Under the pieces are notes generated by a model. It saw only the letters and a list, made by a program, of their open reading frames with translations, searched no databases and had not been told where the DNA came from. A stretch of DNA of 6,132 nt from Flavobacteriaceae bacterium. GTDB taxonomy: Bacteria > Bacteroidota > Bacteroidia > Flavobacteriales > Flavobacteriaceae. The translations under genes were made by a program, and so were the position numbers. The DNA lies in contig JABJFE010000095.1 of assembly GCA_018662905.1 (NCBI GenBank), forward strand, positions 1 through 6,132. The letters run 5' to 3'. Numbering within the stretch: the stretch's first letter is position 1; the number at the start of each line of letters is the position of its first letter. Positions 1 to 6,124 of this stretch are shown piece after piece.

Positions 1-597
1 AATAAGTTAGTTATTAAGTTAGGATCAAAAGTATCTATAGATGATGAAGTTAAAGTTGATGGAAAAATAATTTTCCCTTATGATTTCCAGTATTTACTTT
101 TAAATAAACCTATTGATTTTGACTTCAATATCTCCGGTAAAAAAAATGTTTTAAACCTGTTTTCGTCACTAAATGCATTAAACTTAAACCCTGTACAAAT
201 TACAGTTAAGCAATTTTCCGGATTAGTTTTAATTTCAAATGACAATGATTTTAATAATATTATTTCTAAAAAGTTTGGCTCTTTCAAACAGTTGTTCCAC
301 ATTAAATTGAAAGATAATATTTCTAATGAGGATTTAAATTCCATAAAAAATTCTTTAGACAGTAATAATATTGAAATAATTTCTATTGATTATGTAAGTG
401 GCGGGTTAAAAAATGAATTAGGATTGGAAGTTAGAACTAATAGAACATCAAGTATATTAAATTTATTTGAAAAATATAATCACCAAATTATATCAATTGA
501 CAGAGTGATGCTTGCTGGACTTTCAAAAAAAGATCTCCCAAGAGGAAAATGGAGGTTATTGAAAAAACAAGAGGTTGTAAACTTAAATTCTTTTTAG
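1..597 (+). CDS. RsuA/RluB-family pseudouridine synthase homologue, probably catalytically inactive (5' end outside window)
   Basis: The frame is open from base 1, so 198 C-terminal residues are visible and the start lies upstream; a TTG at 292 is internal. Visible residues 1-23 match the end of an S4 RNA-binding domain (LGSKV..DDEVKVDGK). The synthase fold follows: YLLLNKP at 31-37 (family motif I), GLVLISND at 74-81 (end of motif II) and a well-kept C-terminus, DRVMLAGLSKKDLPRGKWR at 167-185, typical of flavobacterial RluB-like enzymes. The family isomerises a uridine in 23S or 16S rRNA. Here the catalytic GRLDxxT stretch reads Q-I-T-V-K-Q-F, placing Val69 where the essential Asp should be; the active-site Tyr is Phe99; and the Arg-rich motif III (GRNRxVRRxF) is reduced to N-R-T-S-S-I-L-N-L-F (147-156). 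The frame is nonetheless intact, which suggests a retained non-catalytic RNA-binding role rather than decay. Family assignment is firm; loss of activity is inferred by motif comparison. Confidence 0.85.
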   Translation, partial: NKLVIKLGSKVSIDDEVKVDGKIIFPYDFQYLLLNKPIDFDFNISGKKNVLNLFSSLNALNLNPVQITVKQFSGLVLISNDNDFNNIISKKFGSFKQLFHIKLKDNISNEDLNSIKNSLDSNNIEIISIDYVSGGLKNELGLEVRTNRTSSILNLFEKYNHQIISIDRVMLAGLSKKDLPRGKWRLLKKQEVVNLNSF

Positions 598-1313
598 TTT
601 GAGCTGGCCCAAATAAATCCCCTTGTTAGCAGTTCCCATGCTTCTTTATATCTTTTGAATTCGTTAGGATCGTGTCCTAATGATATATAAAATATTTTTC
701 CTTTTCCGTAATTTTTTTTCCAAACAACAGGCATTTCAACCCCTTTAATCCAAGGATAATTTGTTCCATTAAAACTTGTAGTAGCAAGAACCTCAACATT
801 TGGATCAAAATGTAGATAATATTGCTCTGTATATATTTCAAAGTCTTTGATTCCTTCATTAAATTTATCTTCAACAAGTTTTACTTTAAATTTTACCATT
901 CCGCCAGGATGTTCAACCCATTGTCCTCCAGTCATAAATTGATATGCTGTATTATTTCTAAAGGAATCTATAAGTCCTCCGTGAGCTCCGGCAAACCCAA
1001 CTCCACTTCTAATGGCTTTAACCAGGTTCTTTTCTTGCTGAGTTGAAATCTCACTCATGGTTACTGATTGTATTATAAGATCGAATTTCATAAGATATTC
1101 AATGTCTGAGTAAGGATCTAAACCGTGACTAATAGTGACATTTGCATTATTTTTTATTAACCAGTCTTCAACAATATCAGAAAATAGTTTCGGATTGTGT
1201 CCTTCCCAACCTCCCCAGACAATTAATACATTTTTGTCTTCTATTTCTTGCGATTGAGCTAATTGTTGTGAAAAAATTAAACCAATTGTCAAACAAATAA
1301 AAAAATTCTTCAT
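594..1313 (-). CDS. secreted ThuA-like domain protein
   Basis: A 239-residue protein with a Sec signal peptide (hydrophobic run at about residues 4-16, likely cleavage near AQSQ, 19-22), so it probably acts in the periplasm. The rest is one ThuA domain (class I glutamine amidotransferase-like fold): VLIVWGGWEGHNP (29-41), SGVGFAGAHGG (103-113), the TEQYYLHFDPNVEVLA segment (162-177) and MPVVWKKNYGKGKIFYISLGHD (194-215) are hallmarks. In rhizobia thuA, with thuB, is needed for trehalose/maltitol use through 3-keto intermediates; the chemical step of ThuA itself is not settled. The gene is divergent from the dehydrogenase operon across only 40 bases, suggesting shared control. Its TAA overlaps the TAG of the convergent pseudouridine synthase homologue by 4 bases. 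The ATG at 1313 is favoured because the signal peptide follows at once. Domain call is secure; substrate unknown. Confidence 0.9.
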   Translation of the reverse strand: MKNFFICLTIGLIFSQQLAQSQEIEDKNVLIVWGGWEGHNPKLFSDIVEDWLIKNNANVTISHGLDPYSDIEYLMKFDLIIQSVTMSEISTQQEKNLVKAIRSGVGFAGAHGGLIDSFRNNTAYQFMTGGQWVEHPGGMVKFKVKLVEDKFNEGIKDFEIYTEQYYLHFDPNVEVLATTSFNGTNYPWIKGVEMPVVWKKNYGKGKIFYISLGHDPNEFKRYKEAWELLTRGFIWASSN

Positions 1314-1353
1314 AATTTAAACTATAGTAATTATAATTAAAATCATCAATTTA
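1314..1353. promoter_or_regulatory. divergent intergenic region, presumed promoters for the ThuA-like gene and the operon
   Basis: These 40 bases, almost all A/T, are the whole space between two divergent start codons, so promoters for both directions must lie here or run into the opposite gene. No perfect Bacteroidota TAnnTTTG box is present. The best weak candidate for the minus gene is TAGTTTAA (1324-1317 on the minus strand) with a TTG at 1349-1347 about 22 bases upstream; it would give an extremely short or absent leader. No convincing box is seen for the plus operon. No inverted repeat suggesting an operator was recognised. Confidence 0.35.
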
Positions 1354-2778
1354 ATGAAAAAAAACTCTAGAAGAAACTTTATAAAAAAATCATCTATTAT
1401 TGGATCAGGTATTTTCATAGTTCCTAGAAACGTTTTAGGTGGAAATGGATACATATCACCAAGTGATCAAATGCTAATAGCGTCAATTGGATCTGGAGGA
1501 AAGGGTGGAGATATTAGGGACAAATGGGCCAGTAAAGAACGAGTAGTTGCTTTATGTGATGTGCATCCTGATGGTTCACATGGAGTTTTGAAATCAAGAA
1601 AAAAATATCCCAATGCAAATTTTTATCTTGACTTCAGAGAACTGTTAGATAAAGAAAAAGATTTAGATGCTGTAACTATTAGTACGCCAGATCATACACA
1701 CGGAATTATTGGAAATAATGCAATGAACAGGGGATTGCATGTCTATATTCAAAAGCCTTTGACACATAATATTGAGGAAGCTAGAATTTTAACTAAAACC
1801 GCGAAAAAAAATAAAGTAGTAACTCAAATGGGTAATCAAGGGGGGTCTAGTTTAGGAGTTAATAAAATAAAAGAATGGGTTAATAATAAATCTATTGGTA
1901 AAATTAGCAAAGTGTATTCTTGGACTAATAGACCCGTTTGGCCTCAAGGATTTGAAATGCCGAAGCCAACTACATCAAAACCAGAGAATTTAAATTGGGA
2001 TTTATGGTTAGGGCCAGCTCAATACAGAGGATATAGACCGGAATTTCACCCATTCAATTGGAGAGGATGGTGGGACTACGGAACTGGAGCTTTAGGCGAT
2101 ATGGGTTGTCATGTTTTAGATGCACCATATAAGGCATTAGAATTAGGTTATCCAAAAGATGTCGAATGTAGTGTGGCTAATATTTATGAAAAAATTTGGA
2201 CCGCTAATTATTATCCTGAAGGTCCACCTGCAGCTTCAATAATTACCTTACATTTTGATAAGACAAGTAAAACGGGTTCTAATGTTGAGTTGATCTGGAT
2301 GGATGGGGGAATTATTCCACCAAGACCGGAAATAATTCCTGCAGATGATTATTTGGGAGAAGAAGGAAATACAAATGGAGTTATTATGATTGGAGATAAA
2401 GGAGTAATCAGCTGTGGAGTATATGGCTTGAACCCAAAACTTTACAGAAAAGGTAAAGAAACATTACATTTTAAAACAGATTCAATTCAGAAAGAAGGTC
2501 TTGATCATATTCATCATGAAGAGTGGATTAATGCATGCAAGGGTGGTTATGGGAGTGACGAGTACAAGAAACTTACATCTCCAATTGAGTATTCAGGACC
2601 ATTTACTGAAACTGTTTTGATGGGAAATTTAGCTTTAAGAAGTTACATGTTAAAAAAAGGGAATAAATTCATTGGAAGAAAGAAGTTGATATGGGATGGT
2701 GAAAATACTAGAATAACGAATTTTGAGCCAGCTAATCAATTTGTTGGTAGAATAAGAAGAAACGGTTGGGAATTATAA
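1354..2778 (+). CDS. Tat-exported Gfo/Idh/MocA family NAD(P)-dependent oxidoreductase
   Basis: A 474-residue protein opening with a twin-arginine signal (SRRNFIKK, residues 5-12, then a hydrophobic stretch to about 24), so it is exported folded, probably with its nucleotide bound. The Rossmann domain follows: ASIGSGGKG (43-51, Gly46/48/51), acidic Asp69 at the end of strand 2 (favouring NAD over NADP), STPDHTHG (110-117), and QKPLTHN (133-139), the QKP version of the family EKP motif with catalytic-type Lys134 kept. The C-terminal half has WDLWLGP (215-221), HPFNWRGWWDYGTGALGDMGCH spanning 232-253, and HHEEW (387-391), typical of the Bacteroidota/Planctomycetota secreted subfamily. Such enzymes oxidise or reduce sugar hydroxyl/carbonyl groups; some Bacteroides relatives act in 3-keto-glucoside metabolism. 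It is the first gene of the plus operon, 20 bases before the DUF1080 gene. The ATG at 1354 is fixed by the Tat motif. Substrate not determinable. Confidence 0.92.
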   Translation: MKKNSRRNFIKKSSIIGSGIFIVPRNVLGGNGYISPSDQMLIASIGSGGKGGDIRDKWASKERVVALCDVHPDGSHGVLKSRKKYPNANFYLDFRELLDKEKDLDAVTISTPDHTHGIIGNNAMNRGLHVYIQKPLTHNIEEARILTKTAKKNKVVTQMGNQGGSSLGVNKIKEWVNNKSIGKISKVYSWTNRPVWPQGFEMPKPTTSKPENLNWDLWLGPAQYRGYRPEFHPFNWRGWWDYGTGALGDMGCHVLDAPYKALELGYPKDVECSVANIYEKIWTANYYPEGPPAASIITLHFDKTSKTGSNVELIWMDGGIIPPRPEIIPADDYLGEEGNTNGVIMIGDKGVISCGVYGLNPKLYRKGKETLHFKTDSIQKEGLDHIHHEEWINACKGGYGSDEYKKLTSPIEYSGPFTETVLMGNLALRSYMLKKGNKFIGRKKLIWDGENTRITNFEPANQFVGRIRRNGWEL

Positions 2779-2798
2779 ATTAAAAAAAAATAGAAATT

Positions 2799-3548
2799 AT
2801 GAAAAAAATACTAATATTATTTATATCAATTTTGATTTTATCTTGCAATAACAGTAATAAAAAATCCATCGATTCTATTCCAATGACTAAAATCAACGAA
2901 TTAAAAACGGATGGTGAATGGGTCTCTTTGATTCAGCAAAACACAATGGATGGATGGCATTATTTTCAAGATAATGGTAAAAAAACAGGTTGGGATATTA
3001 AAGACGGTGTTTTAACCTTTACATCTGCAAATGCAAAAGGCAAAGGAGATAAAAGTTTAGTTAGTGATAAAGAATACACTAGCTTTAAAATTCATTTAGA
3101 ATGGAAAGTAAGTCCTGGTTCAAATAGCGGGTTCTTTTGGGGAGTGAAAGAGGATGAGAAATACGAATACCCTTTTGTTACTGGTCCTGAAATTCAAATT
3201 TTAGACCCTGCAAATCCTGATCCTCCATTAATACAAGCAGGTGCATTATATGGAATGGTAGCCCCTTCAGAATGGGTTACAAATCCTGCGGGAGAATGGA
3301 ATACTTATGATATTACAATTGATCATAATGTTAATAAAGGGATGGTTGTTCATAATGGCACAAAAATTGTAGAATTTCCTTTGAGTGGAGATGAATGGGA
3401 TGCTATGGTAGAGCCAACTAAGTTTAATAATTGTGATCAAGAGCCCTGGCAAAATTGTGACTTTGGAAAATTTAAAACAGGAAAAATTAGTATACAAGAT
3501 CATCCAGGTGTAATATCTTTTAGAAATATAAAAATCTTAGAACTTTAA
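2799..3548 (+). CDS. DUF1080 (3-keto-disaccharide hydrolase domain) lipoprotein
   Basis: A 249-residue protein with a lipoprotein signal: MKK, a hydrophobic core, and lipobox ILSC ending at Cys16. The residues after Cys16 (NNSNKKS) lack the acidic cluster that sends many Bacteroidota lipoproteins to the cell surface, so a periplasm-facing location is likelier (inference). The rest is one DUF1080 domain with a concanavalin-like beta-sandwich fold: DGWHYFQDNGKKTGWDIKDG (51-70), EWKVSPGSNSGFFWGV (101-116), GPEIQILD (129-136), GEWNTYDI (165-172) and GKISIQDHPGVISFRNIKI (228-246). Family members cleave 3-keto-glycosides, and some Bacteroides members are described as 3-keto-glucoside lyases rather than hydrolases; which applies here cannot be told. 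Position between an oxidoreductase and a GMC dehydrogenase fits cleavage of a C3-oxidised glycoside. It starts 20 bases after the preceding stop with only an A-rich leader, and ends 9 bases before the next gene. Confidence 0.93.
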   Translation: MKKILILFISILILSCNNSNKKSIDSIPMTKINELKTDGEWVSLIQQNTMDGWHYFQDNGKKTGWDIKDGVLTFTSANAKGKGDKSLVSDKEYTSFKIHLEWKVSPGSNSGFFWGVKEDEKYEYPFVTGPEIQILDPANPDPPLIQAGALYGMVAPSEWVTNPAGEWNTYDITIDHNVNKGMVVHNGTKIVEFPLSGDEWDAMVEPTKFNNCDQEPWQNCDFGKFKTGKISIQDHPGVISFRNIKILEL

Positions 3549-3557
3549 TAATCAATA

Positions 3558-5276
3558 ATGCAAATCAAAGAAAATTCAAAAGAATACGATGTTATAATCG
3601 TAGGTTCAGGTGCAGGAGGAGGAATGGCTACAAAAATTCTATCTGAAGCCGGATTAAAAATAGCAGTGGTTGAAGCTGGTCCTTTTTACGATCCAGCAAA
3701 TCCAGATCAAATGACACAAATGAAATGGGCGTATGACTCTCCAAGAAGAGGAGCAGGTACAACAAGACCATTTGGCGATTTTGATCAAGCTTATGGAGGT
3801 TGGGATATTAAAGGAGAGCCTTACACACAAAAAGGAGATACTGAATTTAGATGGTTTAGATCAAGAATGTTAGGAGGAAGAACGAATCATTGGGGAAGAA
3901 TTTCATTGCGATTTGGTCCTGAAGATTTCAAAAAAAAATCAATTGACGGGCTTGGTGAAGATTGGCCTATAGGATACGATGATATTAAGCCTTACTATGA
4001 TAAAGTAGATAAATTAATTGGTGTTTTTGGAAGTAAAGAAAATCTATACAATGATCCTGATGGGTTTTTTCTTCCTCCTCCAAAACCAAGACTTCACGAA
4101 TTGTTTTATATTAAGGGAGCTAGAAAAAGTAGTGTAAAAGTAATGCCTTCACGACTTTCTATTTTAACTAAGAGAATAAATAATGAAAGAGGTGTTTGCT
4201 TCTATTGTAGACAATGTGCGAGAAGCTGTTCAGTTTATGCAGATTTTTCAGCAGGTTCATGTTTGATTTTTCCAGCTCAAGATAATGGAGGTCAAGTAGA
4301 CTTATATGTTAATTCAATGGTTAGAACAGTTACAACTAATGAAGAAGGTAAAGCAACCGGAGTTTCATTTATTAATAAAGAAGATAGAACTGAATATAAA
4401 TTAAAAGCTAAAGTAGTTGTATTAGCAGCTTCTGCTTGTAGTAGTGCTAGAATTTTATTAAACTCTAAAAGTGAGCAACATCCTAACGGATTAGGAAATA
4501 GTAGCGATGTTGTTGGTAAATATTTACATGATTCAACAGGCGGAGGGAGAATGGCTTTCTTGCCTGAGCTTGTTGATAGAAAAATTTACAATGAAGACGG
4601 AGTTGGTGGAATGCATGTATATTCACCATGGTGGTTAGATAATAAAAATTTGAATTTCCCAAGAGGATATCATATAGAGGTTTGGGGAGGAATGGGAGCT
4701 CCGTCCTATGGCTCTGGATTTAATGTAAACGATTTAAATAAGTTTTTTGGAATTAAGGTTGGTGGCTATGGAGATATGTTAAGAACAGATATGAGAAAAT
4801 ATTACGGTACTGTTTTAGGAATGGATGGTAGAGGAGAATCAATTGCTATGGAAAGTAATTATTGTGAAATAGATCCAGATAAAGTTGATGAGTTTGGAGT
4901 ACCTGTTTTAAGATTTAATTATAAGTGGTCCAATCATGAAGTAAATCAGGCAAAACATATGCAAGATACTTTTGAAGAAATTATTCATAACATGGGTGCT
5001 ATTGCTTTGGGCGATAAGCCAGGAAAGGACAGAAATTATGGCCTAACAAAGCCAGGAGAAATAATTCATGAAGTTGGAACAACAAGGATGGGAAGTGATC
5101 CAAAAACCTCTGTTGTTAATGAATTTGAACAATTACATGATGTTTCAAATGTATTTGTAGTGGATGCCGGCCCTTTTGTTTCTCAAGCAGATAAAAACCC
5201 AACCTGGACAATTATGGCTTTAGCATGGAGAACATCAGATTATATTGTAGATCAGTTTAAAAAACAAAATTTTTAA
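3558..5276 (+). CDS. GMC-family FAD dehydrogenase with Fe-S-type cysteine cluster, large subunit resembling glucoside 3-dehydrogenase
   Basis: A 572-residue flavoprotein. The FAD site is YDVIIVGSGAGGG (10-22, Gly16/18/21) with Glu39 at the end of strand 2; LGGRTNHWGR (105-114) is the second GMC/FAD signature. The C-terminal domain has HEVGTTRMG (504-512) and NPTWTIMALA (547-556), giving the conserved GMC His504/Asn547 pair. A cysteine cluster, C214-x2-C217-x2-C220-x3-C224, with C235 further on, sits where FAD-dependent glucose/glucoside dehydrogenases hold an Fe-S cluster. In those enzymes the flavin oxidises a sugar hydroxyl (C3 in glucoside 3-dehydrogenase) and passes electrons to a cytochrome. 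There is no signal peptide, so export is probably as a folded complex with the Tat-bearing small subunit encoded 3 bases downstream. The ATG at 3558 puts the Rossmann strand at residue 10, as expected. C3 specificity is inferred from the neighbours; gluconate, other polyol or other glycoside oxidation remains possible. Confidence 0.92.
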   Translation: MQIKENSKEYDVIIVGSGAGGGMATKILSEAGLKIAVVEAGPFYDPANPDQMTQMKWAYDSPRRGAGTTRPFGDFDQAYGGWDIKGEPYTQKGDTEFRWFRSRMLGGRTNHWGRISLRFGPEDFKKKSIDGLGEDWPIGYDDIKPYYDKVDKLIGVFGSKENLYNDPDGFFLPPPKPRLHELFYIKGARKSSVKVMPSRLSILTKRINNERGVCFYCRQCARSCSVYADFSAGSCLIFPAQDNGGQVDLYVNSMVRTVTTNEEGKATGVSFINKEDRTEYKLKAKVVVLAASACSSARILLNSKSEQHPNGLGNSSDVVGKYLHDSTGGGRMAFLPELVDRKIYNEDGVGGMHVYSPWWLDNKNLNFPRGYHIEVWGGMGAPSYGSGFNVNDLNKFFGIKVGGYGDMLRTDMRKYYGTVLGMDGRGESIAMESNYCEIDPDKVDEFGVPVLRFNYKWSNHEVNQAKHMQDTFEEIIHNMGAIALGDKPGKDRNYGLTKPGEIIHEVGTTRMGSDPKTSVVNEFEQLHDVSNVFVVDAGPFVSQADKNPTWTIMALAWRTSDYIVDQFKKQNF

Positions 5277-5279
5277 TGT

Positions 5280-5987
5280 ATGGACAGAAGAGATAGTTTA
5301 AAATCATTAGTATTTGGTTCTATTGGAGTAGGAGTTTTATTGCAGGGCTGCGTTTCTGGAGTTGATAGTGAAACAGTAGCAAATTCTTTAAAAAAGTTTA
5401 ATTATGGTAGAACACCCTCTGAAAAAGAGTATGATAAATTACTTTTTTCAAAAAAGTGTTTTACTAATAATCAAATGAAATTAATTTCTGAAATTAGTAA
5501 TTTAATACTTCCACCTAATGAATTTGGATCTGTTAATGACGCAGAAGTTCCCGAGTTAATTGAGTTCATGGCTAAAGACATACCAAGTTATGAAAAGCCT
5601 TTAAAAGAGGGTTTAGTTGCCTTAAATCAACATTCAAATAAAAAATTTCAGAAAGTATTTATTGATTGTGATGAAAATCAGCAAAAATCAATTCTAGATT
5701 TAATGGCTTTTCCAGATCCAGAATTGTCTAATTCTGAGCAAAGTGAGGATATCAAATGGTTTTCTTTGTTTAGAAATTTAACCATGACAGGTTATTACAC
5801 TTCAAAAGTTGGTATTAAAGAGTTAGGATATAAAGGGAATACTCCAAATGTTTGGGATGGAGTTCCTCAAGATGTTTTGGATAAGTATGGATTATCTTAC
5901 GATAAAGAGTGGCTAGATAAGTGTGTAGATCAAACAAAAAGAAACGATGTAGCCCAGTGGGATGAAGAAGGAAATTTAATTACCTAA
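5280..5987 (+). CDS. gluconate 2-dehydrogenase subunit 3 family protein, Tat lipoprotein small subunit of the GMC dehydrogenase
   Basis: A 235-residue protein whose N-terminus combines a twin-arginine motif (DRRDSLK, residues 2-8), a hydrophobic segment (about 10-21) and a lipobox LLQGC with Cys24, so it is likely a Tat-exported lipoprotein. The family core is clear: LISEISNLILPPNEFGSVNDAEVPELI in 68-94 and the segment FSLFRNLTMTGYYTSKVG...ELGYKGNTPNVWDG in 161-194. In gluconate 2-dehydrogenase and glucoside 3-dehydrogenase this small subunit binds the GMC flavoprotein, aids its folding and carries it through Tat as a hitch-hiker. Here lipidation would also tether the complex to a membrane. 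The start is 3 bases after the GMC stop, implying coupled translation. An ATG at 5276, overlapping that stop, is out of frame and closes after six codons, so 5280 is the start. It is the last gene before the terminator; no cytochrome c follows. Confidence 0.92.
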   Translation: MDRRDSLKSLVFGSIGVGVLLQGCVSGVDSETVANSLKKFNYGRTPSEKEYDKLLFSKKCFTNNQMKLISEISNLILPPNEFGSVNDAEVPELIEFMAKDIPSYEKPLKEGLVALNQHSNKKFQKVFIDCDENQQKSILDLMAFPDPELSNSEQSEDIKWFSLFRNLTMTGYYTSKVGIKELGYKGNTPNVWDGVPQDVLDKYGLSYDKEWLDKCVDQTKRNDVAQWDEEGNLIT

Positions 5988-6003
5988 GAATAGCGTAAAA
6001 GCA

Positions 6004-6029
6004 AAAAGTCTCTATAAATAGAGACTTTT
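6004..6029. terminator. bidirectional rho-independent terminator
   Basis: A perfect 11-bp inverted repeat (arms 6004-6014 and 6019-6029, core AGTCTCTA/TAGAGACT) encloses a 4-base loop, TAAA. A-tracts at the outer 5' ends become U-tracts on either transcript: four T on the plus strand, five on the minus. It lies 16 bases after the stop of the dehydrogenase small subunit and directly abuts the 3' end of the convergent tRNA gene, so it should stop both. Confidence 0.88.
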
Positions 6030-6030
6030 G

Positions 6031-6103
6031 TGGTACCTCCAGGAATCGAACCAGGGACACAAGGATTTTCAGTCCTTTGCTCTACCAACTGAGCTAAGGT
6101 ACC
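6031..6103 (-). tRNA. tRNA-Phe (anticodon GAA)
   Basis: Read on the minus strand, the 73 bases fold as a cloverleaf: acceptor GGTACCT pairing with AGGTACC, D-arm GCTC/GAGC, anticodon stem AAGGA/TCCTT around loop CTGAAAA (anticodon GAA), a GTGTC variable loop and T-loop TTCGATT. The discriminator base is A. CCA is not encoded: the genome continues CAAAAG, so it must be added post-transcriptionally. One oddity is that both T-stem arms read CCTGG, leaving a U-U mismatch at the central pair (51-63). The remaining T-arm pairs are G-C. Confidence 0.95.
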
Positions 6104-6124
6104 ATTGCTTTTTTTTTGCAAGAG

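Noticed and set aside
78..344. Minus-strand open frame of 88 residues
   Set aside because: Lies antisense to the recognisable pseudouridine synthase homologue and has no domain-like pattern; open frames of this size are expected by chance in A+T-rich DNA.
292..597. A separate 101-residue gene starting at TTG 292
   Set aside because: The same frame is open back to base 1 and upstream residues match the S4 and NKP parts of the same pseudouridine synthase family, so 292 is an internal Leu codon.
677..1046. Open frames within the ThuA-like gene in other frames (677-877 minus, 822-1046 plus)
   Set aside because: Shadows of the ThuA-like coding sequence, which has clear domain motifs through this stretch.
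1750..1758. QKP in place of EKP in the Gfo/Idh/MocA protein, considered as loss of an active-site residue
   Set aside because: Lys and Pro are retained, and Gln in the first position is a common variant of this secreted subfamily, so it does not indicate inactivity.
2779..2798. A-rich spacer before the DUF1080 gene considered as a promoter
   Set aside because: Only 20 bases, no TAnnTTTG box; better explained as an A-rich translation leader within an operon.
3267..3503. Minus-strand open frame opposite the DUF1080 gene
   Set aside because: Antisense shadow of a secure coding sequence, with no recognisable motif.
5276..5278. ATG overlapping the GMC stop codon (TAATG) as a coupled start
   Set aside because: Its frame closes after six codons; the real start is the ATG at 5280, which gives the Tat signal.
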